DNA of 64,000 bases from Tetmemena sp. SeJ-2015 (GCA_027382625.1 JAJKFJ010021420.1:310001-374000); one strand, 5' to 3'. Positions 20,893 to 32,112 are shown, counted from the stretch's first letter. The notes: a model not told the origin generated them from the sequence alone. Numbers and translations are program-made.

Positions 20893-23800
20893 ATGATATC
20901 TGCCCCAACTACCAAAGAATCAAACCTGAAGAGTGTCTAAGAGCTTACTTAGCAACAAGTAGCTGATATTTCCTTGAATCAAAAGAGCTAAGCATAAAAA
21001 GGGCAGTATTCAAAGCCTTTATTTGCGAAGGCTGCTGTTAAAAAAGGACTGCTGAGAAAAGTAAAGGAAGCAGCAGTCTAGCTCATCAAGCACACTCATA
21101 GGAAACCATGAACAACAATTTGCAGTCAGACCACTAAGAATTGCATCACATGGAAGATCATGATAAGAATGACTAGAATAATCATTAGAATGAGATAGCT
21201 AACTTTTCTAATGGAGACAGCACTCTGCACGAGATTAATATTCAAACTATCTAGGACACTAGAGCTTGTTCTAATTAATGTTTTATGCGTTTTAAGCTTC
21301 CAGGAGATCCCCTGAGGTCTTTAACATTAATGAAACTGCAGAAGGCCATTATGATGAGATTATTATAGACGATTCAAATGGGGAGGAAATGCAAGATTCG
21401 CTTCCAAATCTGGATCAAAGTCAAATCAAACTCCCGCAGAAGTCCAACCTAGATTAATCTAAAGCTCCTAATAAAGATTAGAAGTAGGGAATGCACGACC
21501 CAAGTTTAGCTTCTCCTTTGATTCTTAAGGTTCGCAGAAGCTTGATTAAATTTTAAGCTTTTTTAAGATTTTCGCTTGAAGGACTATAGATACCGAATGA
21601 CTACACAGATCACTATCAAGAGAATCAAGTCTATCAAAGGAACACCAGGGGAACCATTTCAAACAAGTCAAGCAAATCCCAAGCGAGTAGAAAATCAAGG
21701 AAGTCCAAAAAGAAGAACCACAATCAACAGTAACAGATTACTCAACCTTGGGAGATTTATGATAAGAATATGCTCGTGAAGTAGTAGCAATAGAAAGAAG
21801 AGAGGGGACTTCAAGCGTCTTATACAAAACTAACTAAGAGTAATAAAAACCTCTTGATGAATAGTCAAGATCAGAGCAGTTACTCGCAAAGAAGCAGAGG
21901 AAAAAATTAGAATACTCAACCATCAAACGACAACAAGATTATAAAAATTGAGAGTGAACTTTGAATTTAAAGTTTATTTAAAGACCGTTAGGTCTAGAAC
22001 TTAGCTTTAGGAGGATAGTAGTAAAGAGATTTAAGAAGAGGAAGAGGACGACTATCCAGGATTCCATTAGTAAAGACCAAACCAATCTTATATGACTATA
22101 TAAGATACTACTCATTTGAAGAGTGCAGACATTTCTACTGTAAACTACAAGACAATTTAAAACAACAACTCAGCTTTAGGAGACTCCTAATAAAGCTCTT
22201 TAATACTTAAGAAGGGCGATGGTCTGACGATGATGAATTAAACTTCCTAAGATTTCACTATTTTCTCAACTAAACTTAACTCCAGCATACATCATCATTA
22301 AATGCCCTCCACATCTGCTCAAGTTAAAAGGCAGTCACTTTAAAATCCTGCTATTAAATCTAACAAGCCAAGATTCTCTTAGACTATATCACAATTTTAG
22401 ACTTCTATATCCTATAATAATTAAGGGAATTAAGGGCCCCCGGCATAAATAAGATAGGCCGTGACGTCAATATATTGCTGTGACGCACTTAACTGACGCA
22501 CACAAGCCTACCCGCCGAATAGGGATATTAAACACGTGGCACCCCCGCCACCTCACATTCTCAGCAGAAGCCCCCGGCTTCTGCAGACCATCCAAAAACT
22601 AAAGAGAATAAATCGGTAGCTTCGACGAAACAGTCGCTGTTCCGTAGCGTCTGGCTTCGCTGTCCAGCTGCATGACTGAGTGTTTGCCCATAGATCTCGT
22701 CCCTCCACGCCTACAAGGATTAGAGAGGTGAGTGGGAACCACTCACCTTTGATTATCTCTCCAGTGAGCAGCTCAACCACCTTCCCCAGGGCTTCGGCTG
22801 CCATTATCCCTTGCCTCTTTTAAGTACTTACCTACCAGCCAATGGATTACCAAACCAGAAAGCCTTCAGGGAAAGGGCGACCGGTGCCTAGTGCCGGTCG
22901 TGTGCGTCCTGAATTTTAACTTTCTAATTTAATAATACTTCTATATCCTAGTTTTCAAGCCAGCAATCCTAAAAATTGAAGGCTCTTAAAGAAGAAAGAG
23001 AAAAAGAACCTCCCTATTTTAACCCAGTGGGTCCAGGTTAGTATGATGTGCGGGGAAAACTTGATATCGGAAACAAGACCCTCGTGTAATTTTATTAAAA
23101 CACTCCATAGTATTCATTTCCCAAGTAGAGATACCCCAACAAAGATGAACTCATAGAGCTTCAATAACAAGAAAGAAAATCTAGACAGCAAGGAGTTCAG
23201 CATTCGAAAGGACTTCTGTATATGCAGCAGAGGATGAAAAGTTAGACGAAGAAACTAAGCGAGATCAATCCTAAGTTTGAGAAGGTAATGGAGAAATCTT
23301 ATTTGTGGTATTTTTTTCATTTTTTGTATCCCCAGATTGGAGATTCGGTAGTCAACAACGCGGAGAGCTTTTCCCAGTTCCAGAGCACATTAGAAATGCG
23401 TAAATTCCATTTCCATCTTTATTTTATCTCTTATAGTCCTCATTCTTTACTAAGCTCCTCTGTCGATTGGCAAATGAGAAGTACCACTAAAGTTTATTCC
23501 TTCCCTAAGGATAGAAAGTTCTATGATTTCAATCAATAATTTTATAAATAATATAAAAGAATTTAATTACTCTAATATTTATTGATGAAAATAGTTTATC
23601 TTTTATAAATTTATTTATCAAAGAAAGTAGTCCTTAGAGAATCCAGAATATATAAAAGCTTAGTCAAGTCTGGACTATAGTTAGTTATCCACAAGCTAAC
23701 GACGAAGAATATATATTTTTTAGCGACACTAGTTTTTGTTATAGTTTGAAGTTTCTATGATTAATTTCATAACTGTAAGTTTAAATTGCTTTGACTTATC

Positions 23801-24349
23801 TTGACTAGAAAGCATGAGATTGAGTGGGGTGGCCTCTTCCTTCGGAAAGGAGAAACGAGACAAGCTTAGACTCTACCACCCAGACTTCAAATACGATAAC
23901 CTTAACGGGGAGACTGAGAGTCCAGGCCCGGCTGTTTACGATCCACTCAGAACCATCAGTTTTAAATTTTATCTATGCTATAATTAGAAAAATAATTTGC
24001 TCAGTGCACTTGGAAAAGCTAGTCATCTCTCTTTCCCCAAAGTCTTTTAAATTAAATTAAATTAAATAGTCATTTCATATTAAGAACTGACAATTTTAAA
24101 AGCTAATCGGCGGCTTGACCCTAAGAGCATTTCTTTGAGCGCCAGTAAGATGGCAGCCTTGCCGGGGCCAGACTAGTACTACTCCGAGATAGCAGAGAAG
24201 AGTATAATTATCAGAGATCCTCAACCTGCTTTTTCCAAAGCTCCCAGAAGAGTGGACATGCGTCTCTGTAAGTTTTATTAAAACTTTATAATGTTTGCTT
24301 TATAGATGACTCAAAGAACTTAGCCATTCTCGAGAGAGGACTTTATTGA
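20893..24349 (+). CDS. PG-rich repeat (STPG/ODF3-like) ciliary protein
   Basis: A long low-complexity N-terminus (Q, N, S, K, acid) leads to repeats with Pro-Gly-Pro and Tyr: PYFNPVGPGQYD, ESPGPAVYDPLRT and ALPGPDQYY. This is the pattern of sperm-tail PG-rich repeat proteins, thought to line axonemal microtubules (family knowledge). Breaks: IESs at 21263-21299 and 21959-22008, a SINE-like element at 22415-22936, introns at 23285-23335 and 24268-24305, and others between 23600 and 24100 not placed. An A-run at 21040-21045 probably lacks one base: VKKGLL versus a frame that leads straight into MNNNLQSDHQE. TGA at 24347-24349. Confidence 0.72.
21263..21299 (+). other. IES, pointer AGCTT
   Basis: AGCTT at 21263-21267 and 21295-21299, 32 bp apart. 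Excision joins IQDTRA to SRRSPEVFNINE. Confidence 0.85.
21959..22008 (+). other. IES, pointer CTTT
   Basis: CTTT at 21959-21962 and 22005-22008, 46 bp apart. Excision joins IKIESEL to QEDSSKEIQEEEEDDYPG. Confidence 0.82.
22401..22950 (+). other. SINE insertion bounded by a pointer-like duplication ACTTCTATATCCTA
   Basis: The 14-bp target duplication is at 22401-22414 and 22937-22950, 536 bp apart. Removing one copy plus the element joins FSQTISQFQTSIS to QFSSQQSQKLKALKEE in one open frame. The element therefore sits inside coding sequence and must be removed from the soma, or the gene is dead. Confidence 0.85.
22415..22936 (-). mobile_element. SINE-like retroelement, copy 2
   Basis: Reverse-orientation copy of the element at 14309-14850, 522 bp, with several substitutions and small indels. 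It begins at the same 5' base pattern (ATTATTAAATTAGAAAG read on the minus strand) and ends in two tail units instead of three. Flanked by a perfect 14-bp duplication. The hairpins GGTGAGTGG/CCACTCACC and GCAGAAGC/GCTTCTGC are kept, which suggests the RNA fold matters. Both copies look full length. Confidence 0.82.
23285..23335 (+). other. Intron, 51 nt
   Basis: GTAATGG..TATCCCCAG. Removal joins INPKFEK to IGDSVVNNAESF. Confidence 0.65.
24268..24305 (+). other. Intron, 38 nt
   Basis: GTAAGTTTTATT..GCTTTATAG. Removal joins VDMRL to YDSKNLAILERGLY and stop. Confidence 0.75.
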
Positions 24350-24872
24350 GGACATCAAGCAACCACTTAAAATTCATATGAATTCCTTAGAATCTTATAT
24401 CACAAGCCATGATGCATCAAACAGACAACAATCTAATCAATAATTTCATTTAGTTAAATTTCTACCCTTTTTGCATTTTGTGACTACTTCACCTCGAGAG
24501 TCCTGATTAATTAAATTGTGGAGTTAGTGCTAATAAATTAACATCTAAGTTTAAATAAATAATAATATATAAATAGATAGATTGATTGATTGATTTATTT
24601 ATTGATTGATAATGCTATGATTTTTATTTTTCAATTCTATTTGTCGATTTTATTTTAAGTTTTGGTTAGTTGTATCCTATATAAAATAGCACATCTAGTG
24701 GGCAGTTAAAGATCGCTAGCAAATATAAACCCGCATTTCTTAATAATTTATTTCTTCAAAGCTTAATAAAAAAGTTAAAAAAAAAATAAATAAAGATAAC
24801 TTATTTTATTGATGCAAGCTAATAAGTTAAACCAAAGAAGAAAAGAAAAAAAACAAAGAGAAATAGAACACC
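24350..24872. other. AT-rich spacer
   Basis: 3' flank of the STPG-like gene and 5' flank of the chromodomain gene; holds a GATT-rich patch near 24585-24610. No gene seen. Confidence 0.5.
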
Positions 24873-27358
24873 ATGGTGAAGAAGACTTCAGCGAGACTGC
24901 AGAGCAATGGGAGTGCCAACATGGCCTACTCCATGCAAGATCAGTACTTAGACGATATAATAGGAGGGGATGACAAAGCTAAGGAGGCAGCTGCCAAGCA
25001 AACAGTAGCTGTGTAAGGGGAGGTTGCCGCCAAAAAGGGTCGCTCCAAAATACTCCTTAAATTATCAATTTTGTCCATTTTTCTCTTTAAAATGGCCAAC
25101 AAGGAGAAGAAGGAGACGAGGGGCAATGACGGGGAAGCGGAGGAGAGCAGCGATGATGATTTCTTTTCAGTAGAGAAGATTTTAGACAAGCGGATGAAAG
25201 GCAAGCGAGTGCAGTATCTAGTGAAATGGGAGGGCTATAGTGAAGATTAGAATACTTGGGAGCCAGCTACTAACCTAAAAAATGTGAAGGACCTGGTGCT
25301 AGAGTTTGAAAGCAAGCTCAAAGAAAAACTAGACCAAGGCCCTATAATGCAGAGTCTGAGTAATATGAATAACCAAGGCACCAGCACTTGCATATCTAAC
25401 CAAGCTGTGAATCATCAAATATTCATTCTCCCTTTTTTGTGAACGGGTAGATTGAACTAGTTTAACTTACTAACTAGGAACATTAGATACCGCACTCCGT
25501 TTTAAACCACAGTACATCTTCTCCACTTAAAGCAGCTTAGCCTGCTATATCCCTGGCCTCTAAAGTAATCAAGAAGCAAATCAAGATGGCTACAATCAAA
25601 GACGGGAAAGAAGATTAGTAAGGAAAACCAGGCCAAGCAAAGGGAGGACCTAAGAAAACTAAAGCCAAAGCCAAAAACTTAGCTAAAAATAAGCAAGATA
25701 AAAGTGTGTATGCATTCATTCAAAGTAATATAATTGAAGATGATGGGTGCAGGGGCTCTCTTGACTAGTTAATGAGTCCAATGGCTATGGACAACGAAAT
25801 AATGGACCACTAGAATGAGCCAATGATAGTTGATTAGGTAGGTTAATAACTCTCCACTGAAGTTCCTATGTCAGAAGAGATACAAACTTATTTTCCTATA
25901 TTCCACTTTTTCATGTTTTATTTTGGTAAAGAGGTGAAGATGAAGATGCTTGAGATTCAATAAGAGAAGGAGCGACTAATCTAGTAACAGAAGATTATCC
26001 AAGAGAGAGAAATGATGATGCTGCAGATGATTGAATAGCAGCAGCAACTTGAGTAGGAGAGAAAGATCTAGGAGGAAAAGGAGCGGCAACTCAGAGAGCT
26101 TGAGCTTATTTTTTATTTGTAGAAATTCATATTGAGGAGAAGAGAGAGGCGTAGAACTAAACAAGATATTCTTTGATTATAAGATTTAGTTAATATCTTA
26201 AGTTTATCAACTAAGGTTATAAGAAGAAAAAGGGTAAGAGCAGTCAACAAACCAAGAAAAGACAAGCAAGGATAATGAGACTGCGAACTCGAGGAAATCA
26301 GCAAAACAGTTCTTCGCTTAGAGGAAGAATGCGATAGGGGGCCCTGCAAAATCAACCAATAACAGCTTACCTCGTCCAATTTTATAAATGTGGTTTAAAT
26401 TTTAAGATTTATCCTAATGCCGCATAGTAGAACGGATAGCAAATAAACTTGGCTAACTAAAATGCTATAAATCAATCTCTAATTCAAGCATCTATGACTT
26501 CATCCTTGCCAGAAGGAAACTCTTAGATAAGTTCGGACCCTATAGTAAAACAAATTGAAACTCGAAATAATTAGGAGCAGAAGAAACTACCACAAGCATC
26601 AGGTCCTGCTCAAAAGGCCAGAGCCAACCGTAAAATGGGTTCATTGAGATAATCTTTGGCATCCTAAAATACCTAATAGACTTCTGTTACTGGTGAATCC
26701 TACATAGAATATTAATACCAATAAGCAATCAGCTTCATAGCAGCATCCGTAAATTCAAGAAATACAAGATGACGAAGATGTTATGCAAGATACGGTGCCA
26801 ATATAAGCTTAAAATAAAAATCCTGTTTCACTAACTGCTCCAGGATATCAAAACTAATTAGTGACTCGACTTTAGCAGCTTCCTATTTAATCTGAAGTTC
26901 AACAAGTAAATCTAAACAACTTAAATCAATCATAAGAAATAAAAGGAACCTTCGAGACAGATGAGCCAGAAAAGGTTGCAAGTGCAAAGATGTCTCGGTA
27001 GTGCATAGAGGTGATTATTGATTGGAAGACAAGACCTAACGGATTAAAACCAGCAAGCACTTAATACACAAACAATGAAGTGAAAGAAAAGTGTCCTAGA
27101 CTGCTCGTTGATTACTACGAAAGTCGCATAAATGCAAGATCAAGATCCTAGTTAACCTGTATAGTCTATGGGCTAAGGGGTCAATCCAACAGGTATCAAT
27201 AATTGAGAAAAAGGGTGAGAGAAGCTTCCTTTCCCGACTTTCATATAGACTCTTAATTTTCATTGATCCTTGATTCTCATGATTTTAAAAGCCACTATGA
27301 AGTTCAAAATGTGTTTTTGTTCTAGAGTTTTCTAATAAGTTCACATTATTTGCTATGA
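24873..27358 (+). CDS. HP1-like chromodomain/chromoshadow protein
   Basis: The N-terminal chromodomain reads FFSVEKILDKRMKGKRVQYL then VKWEGYSEDQNTWEPATNL, with the aromatic-cage residues Phe/Val, Trp and Tyr in place. A long Q- and charge-rich middle with a glutamine-rich coiled coil follows. The C-terminal segment reads IEVIIDWKTRPNGL and EVKEKCPRLLVDYYESRI, which matches the chromoshadow core (CPxxxixfYExRl). HP1-type proteins bind methylated H3 and dimerise; in Tetrahymena, relatives such as Pdd1p take part in DNA elimination (established), so such a role is possible here but unproven. IESs at 25047-25093, 25406-25443, 25875-25933 and 26668-26719; another is likely near 26110-26200. Confidence 0.82.
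25047..25093 (+). other. IES, pointer AAAAT
   Basis: AAAAT at 25047-25051 and 25089-25093, 42 bp apart. It is in frame and without a stop, but hydrophobic and AT-rich inside a charged region. Excision joins KKGRSK to MANKEKKE. Confidence 0.7.
25406..25443 (+). other. IES, pointer TGTGAA
   Basis: TGTGAA at 25406-25411 and 25438-25443, 32 bp apart. Excision joins CISNQAVN to GQIELVQLTNQ. Confidence 0.88.
25875..25933 (+). other. IES, pointer AAGAG
   Basis: AAGAG at 25875-25879 and 25929-25933, 54 bp apart. The insert is in frame but reads as an aromatic run (YFPIFHFFMFYF). Excision joins VPMSEE to VKMKMLEIQQEK. Confidence 0.75.
26668..26719 (+). other. IES, pointer AATACC
   Basis: AATACC at 26668-26673 and 26714-26719, 46 bp apart. 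Excision joins RQSLASQNT to NKQSASQQHPQIQ. Confidence 0.85.
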
Positions 27359-27464
27359 GCCTAATGCATTTAAATCCTTCTATCAAGTGTATCTTCGATC
27401 GAAATATAATAGCCTTAAATTAATTAATATAGAACAACATACTGAAAAGTTTTCATTAATCATC

Positions 27465-29187
27465 ATGTTAAGTAAAGTAGTAAAATCGGCTTTTCTAAAA
27501 AGCTCAAGACTCCAAGAACAATCCTTTAAGAGCATAGTGAAAGAAGACTTTCTATAGCTCTTAATTACAACCTCATTGTTAAAGTAAACTGCTTATCTTT
27601 TAGAATCTAAGATATTTCCATGCCGGCTGCTAAAGCGAGAAGCAACCTAATTAGCAGTAGTAATAAGTAACATCCGAAGCTAGAGAGGAAGTAGTGAGAG
27701 CTCTGAGAGAACTTAAGGATGAAAACTGGAAAGAATCTAGAAGAACTCAAGCTCTTGCACTCCCTTGAAGTTGAACCTCAAACGGGCACTGTTAACATAA
27801 AGCTTAATCTCACCCAAGACTATAGAAAGGCAAAGCAGCTCGTGTAGGATAAATTGAAACTTTCATTACCTTGGGTTTCAAAAGTTAATGTAAGCATGGC
27901 TCCGCAGCAACAGACAGCTAAACCTACTCATTAAGGAAAGAAGGGATTGACGCAAGTCAAAAATATCATTGCAGTGAGTTCTTGCAAAGGTGGAGTAGGA
28001 AAATCCACAGTAGCAGTTAATTTAGCATTCTCGATTTACAAACTAGGCTTCAGGGTTGGAATCTTCGATGCAGATCTCTATGGACCTAGTTTGCCAACCA
28101 TGATAAGCCCTGATGCTGGGCAGCTTTTTTAAGATGAATAGGACCCTTCTATGATAGCCCCAGTTATGTTCAATGGTGTTAAGACTATGAGCTACGGGTT
28201 TGCAAACTCAGGCAAGAGTGCTATTATGAGAGGCCCAATTGCTTCAAATCTATAAAGCATTTTATAATTTGATAGGGGATGAAATAATTATAGTGTCTCA
28301 ACTTATTGGAAATACAAATTGGGGTGAATTGGACTATCTGGTCATTGATTTATAAATGAGATTATAGTATTTTTTTTTTGATTTCCCTCCAGGAACCGGA
28401 GACATTTAAATTACCCTAGGTCAGGAAATAAATATAAAAGGAGCTGTGATAGTGACAACCCCTTAGAAGTTAGCATATGTGGATGTGGTAAAAGGAATCG
28501 AGATGTTTGATGCTTTGAAGGTGCCAACTATTTCTGTAGTGGAGAACATGTCTTACTATAGATGCAAGAGTTGCGATGTGAAACATAAACTCTATGGAGC
28601 AGGTTATACCAACCAACTAAAAGTCAGCTTTGGTATAAAGAACTCTTTTGAAATACCCATCATGGAAAGGAGATCTCTTAGATGAGTGACTCTGGAACGC
28701 CATTCGTGCTTGGACTTCCAGACAGCTTAGAAGTCGTAGAGACCTATCATCAAATTGCGCATTAAGTCACTGCAGAAGTAGATAACTTGAGCAAGGCATC
28801 TATATCTCTATATTATAAAATCCTCTTTATCTTAGGTACCACTTGTGCACTATGATCCTAAGTCAGCTAAGATTCAAGTCACCTAAGGAAACGGAAAGCA
28901 AAAGCTTATTGATCCTTTCGAGTTGAGAATCAAATGCAAGTGTGCAGGCTGCATTGACGAGATTGATGGCAGACAAATCCTGAAGATAGATAAAGTACCT
29001 AAAGATGTCTACCCCACAAACATTGAATATTATAAGTAAATCGAGTTTATTATCTTATCTTGATAACATAGTCTAGAAAGGAAATTATGCGGTGGCCATG
29101 GTGTGGAGTGATGGCCACAAATCATCAATTTATCCTTTCGAGAGAATTCTCTCACACGAAGTGGAGGGAAAGATTATTGAAGTTTGA
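27465..29187 (+). CDS. HCF101-type P-loop Fe-S assembly protein (DUF59 + Mrp NTPase + DUF971)
   Basis: Possible mitochondrial presequence [20 protein letters not shown]. Then a MIP18/DUF59 domain ([24 protein letters not shown]), an Mrp/Nbp35-type NTPase with deviant Walker [33 protein letters not shown] and [16 protein letters not shown], and a C-terminal DUF971 domain ([25 protein letters not shown]). This three-domain order defines HCF101, best known from chloroplasts as a 4Fe-4S carrier. Ciliates have no plastid, so a mitochondrial or cytosolic role is inferred. IESs at 28251-28292, 28347-28384 and 28794-28836. Single-base slips near 27730 and 28665 break otherwise conserved sequence. TGA at 29185-29187. 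Confidence 0.87.
28251..28292 (+). other. IES, pointer TA
   Basis: TA at 28251-28252 and 28291-28292, 40 bp apart. Excision gives [20 protein letters not shown], the same length as the conserved segment in HCF101/Mrp proteins; other repeats there give the wrong frame or extra residues. Confidence 0.78.
28347..28384 (+). other. IES, pointer GATTT
   Basis: GATTT at 28347-28351 and 28380-28384, 33 bp apart. In frame, but it splits the invariant Walker B-like motif; excision gives [11 protein letters not shown]. Confidence 0.93.
28794..28836 (+). other. IES, pointer AGG
   Basis: AGG at 28794-28796 and 28834-28836, 40 bp apart. Excision joins VDNLSK to [12 protein letters not shown]. Confidence 0.75.
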
Positions 29188-29314
29188 GAAGACAGTAATA
29201 GAAAGAAGCTATTAATTTCTTATTTAAACTTAAATTAAAGTTTTAAAAGTGTAGTTAAATAACATTAGAATTGTTTTTTGTCCAAAAGGATGCGGGAGTG
29301 GGTATCCAGGCGCA

Positions 29315-31865
29315 TCAATCGTCATCTCTAACTCCCAGAGAAAGTGGATACATTGATTTACTGTAGAGCACAGATGTTGACTCTAGCTTGATCCTGTCAC
29401 TGACTGGTGTCTTAAAAGATTGATCATAGTAATCCTATTCATAGTAATCTCCCTCGTCATCCTCATCATCGTCCTCGTCGCTATCACTGTTAATATATTC
29501 ATATTATCATTTTAAAATTTAACTATAATGAATAATTAATACCATTGACGTTATTGTTTCTCTTTCTGAGAACTGATTCCTCACTCTGTCTTGAAAGAAG
29601 GGGCCCTCTCTAGTCATTATCTAGAGCGTCGAGAGCCACACCTCCTTGTGATTCAGCGTATTTCTTGTGATGCTTCTTCTTTTCATCTCTCTCAGTTATT
29701 CTAATCTTGAAATAGAGGACGACTAAGAGGAGATTTGAAGCGAGGGCAGAATTGAAAAAAATGGAATAACAAAAAGTATAAGAAGCCTATAGAGCTAGCA
29801 TACCAGCTCTACTCTTTCCACCTCCGTTCGCCTGATACACAACACCATAAATGTAAGGTGCTGGCAGATAGCCAACTAAGTTTTGAACGAGATTTGCGAT
29901 GGAGTTTGCAATCGTGCGTAGTTAAGGAGGACATGTATTAAGTAGAATTCCTGTCAGCACTGGGATACAGAAGCCTCCAAAGAAGAACTAGAACCATAAG
30001 AGAGCTGCTGCAGCTATGAAATTTGTTACATAGACTATGGGGAATCCAGTGGATCCTGCCATACACATAATGAAAGCTGCAAGTGGAAGTGCTTTAGGGC
30101 TGTTGTATCCTCCAATGAGAGTGAATACCCAACCACCAGTCAACACTCCTAAAACTGGCCCTGTGAGCGAGCATATAGCAAAGGTAATAAAAGCTGTTTG
30201 CTGTTTCTAGCCGAGAACAGACATGAAATAGTCAGTGATCCAGAATTGGATTCCTGTAGTTAAGAAGTAAACTCCAGTCAGTGAGAGAAGTAAGCACATG
30301 AAATTGAAGTTTGTCAATAGGAAAAATATCTTTTAGGTCAGTGTGTAATTTTCAACTTTCTTTGCCAAATGCCTCATCTTCTTCTCTTATTGCTTTCTGA
30401 ACTTAAAAGTCATATTTGATACTCTAGAGTCAGCTCTTGGCCTCAAACCTCTTCTAAAGCTACTGCTCTTATGATAGCCTCCTTGCTCATATTGCCTCAT
30501 TACTTGATCATTATGAGAAACTTGCTTCTTAAAACCTGGAGTTTTCTTGGAATAGTAACTTCCTTCAGCTCTTTCAAGTCTCAAAGATTCAGTTCTTCCA
30601 TCCTATTAAACAGGAGTGTGCATGAAGTTCCCGTATCTCTGATCTATCGCTTTCATTATTATAAAGCAATAAGACATACCCATTTACAAAGTTTTATAGC
30701 TTGCTTCTTATCAATTGTAAAGCTATGTTCCTCATTTTGAGTTTGATTGAGTGCGAATGTTGGTGAGTCATCCGGGTTACGTTAATTAGTGCTCTGCTAT
30801 ATTGAGTGTCCGATTATGGAGTTGTCACGAGGATAGAAGTTATTGGATTTTATCTGGTAGCTAGCTGCTCTCTGCGACTCGAAGTTACTTAGATTATAGT
30901 GGTTCAAGCTCTCCGTGAATTTACTTAGGTCATCATGGCTGAACTAACCATTGCCCGTGAATACTATATATCTGGCAGGTGTGAACATGAAACATAGAGC
31001 CAGGGGAATCAGCAATGCGCTCTGGCCGTAGAAGGTCCATCTCCACTAAAGCCAGAAAATTAATCATGAACTATTCTTACGTCACTGTAGAGCACAATCA
31101 GAGAAGTGATTATGTATCCAGTGATGATTCCTAGAGGCACTCCTAGTAAGAGGAGTGTTAGCCACATTGTCTTCTTCTTTTAATCAGCAAATAAATCGAC
31201 CCACACTGGGAAATAGATGCAGAAGAAAACCTGAAAAGAATCATGATATAGAGGAATATCATACTTGGAAAAAGCCAACTGAGACTCGAGAAATGACGAG
31301 CACGTAGAATTCATTAGTGAAGGTAAAGAGTAGGAGGGCGAAAGAATTAAGGAATAGGCAGACGATGAGTACAAATTTAGTATTGCAAAAGTTAAACACA
31401 GGCATAGCTACCAAGGATCCTACAAGAAAATTAAGATCCAAATGAAAAGTTTACCCAAAACGAGTCCAACATATACCAGAGAACCGAGAAGTCCAAGATT
31501 TGCGTTATCTAAATGAAGATCACGCTTGACTTCCTTAGTACAAGCTGGCAATATTCCATGATCCACATTTATCATCAAGTTAGTCGTGAATATAATTGCG
31601 AAGATGAAATTGAGAACCTTCGGTGAGATCATTGCATTCACATAGTTGCCATTATTCCTTTCATCTTGATTTAAAGCGACCTAGTTTTCGAAAACTTGTG
31701 GGCCTGTTGCAGGTTCGATAGATTAAGATTGGTACCCCTCGAATGGTCTCGTGTTTCTTCGAGGTTAATTTTCTGTTGATTGATAGGGGACTTTCTGTGC
31801 ATTAAAGTCTACTTTAATTATACAGATACTAAAGTCAAAATAATTAAATTGAAGTCTGACATCTC
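29315..31865 (-). CDS. MFS transporter (spinster-like)
   Basis: The N-terminal cytosolic region is followed by membrane segments typical of a 12-TM major facilitator: NFIFAIIFTTNLMINVDHGI, LGSLVYVGLVLGSLVAMPVF, VLIVCLFLNSFALLLFTF, ISRVSVGFFQVFF, then a large loop of about 150 residues and a second half with GVLTGGWVFTLIGGY and GILLNTCPPQLR. The loop-split fold and VDHGILPA resemble spinster/SPNS-type lysosomal transporters; the substrate is unknown. 35-nt introns at 31046-31080 and 31420-31454; an IES at 29490-29541 in the acidic C-terminal tail. The start is unclear because the frame continues upstream past 31650. TGA at 29315-29317. Confidence 0.8.
29490..29541 (-). other. IES, pointer TATTAA (TTAATA on +)
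   Basis: TTAATA at 29490-29495 and 29536-29541, 46 bp apart. Excision joins RNNNVNGIN to SDSDEDDDEDDEGDYY. Confidence 0.85.
31046..31080 (-). other. Intron, 35 nt
   Basis: GTAAGAATAG..CTGGCTTTAG on the minus strand. Removal joins LIVLYSD to WRWTFYGQS, the conserved turn after TM4-5. Confidence 0.85.
31420..31454 (-). other. Intron, 35 nt
   Basis: GTAAACTTTTC..TTTTCTTGTAG on the minus strand. Removal joins YVGLVLG to SLVAMPVF. Confidence 0.82.
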
Positions 31866-32112
31866 CTTACCTCTACTTCATTCCTAGAAGTAAGATAGTA
31901 GAATAATATTTTTCTTCATTTTCTCTGGAATTGAATCTTCACATTTCTTAGAAATGAAAAAGAAAATCATTACTTGTCGCGAAATGAGAAGAAATGTATG
32001 AGCCTAAGAATATTACAAAGCGAATATCATTTTCGAGCACTGTCATTATTTTTGTACTGCAGGATTTCTCACACTCACTTAAAAAGGAAAAGGTGCCCTA
32101 AGATATCGATAC

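Noticed and set aside
21957..22003. GAACTT repeat as the pointer in the STPG-like gene
   Set aside because: Longer than CTTT, but it gives a frame with an early TGA; CTTT gives the continuous acidic frame.
14309..22936. Reading the two inverted SINE copies as ends of one 8.6-kb composite transposon
   Set aside because: Each copy has its own target duplication, and the DNA between holds several unrelated genes with their own IESs.
19585..29187. Bacterial contamination, given the UPF0173 hydrolase, histidine kinase and Mrp-type NTPase
   Set aside because: All carry TAA/TAG Gln codons and pointer-bounded inserts, so they are resident ciliate genes.
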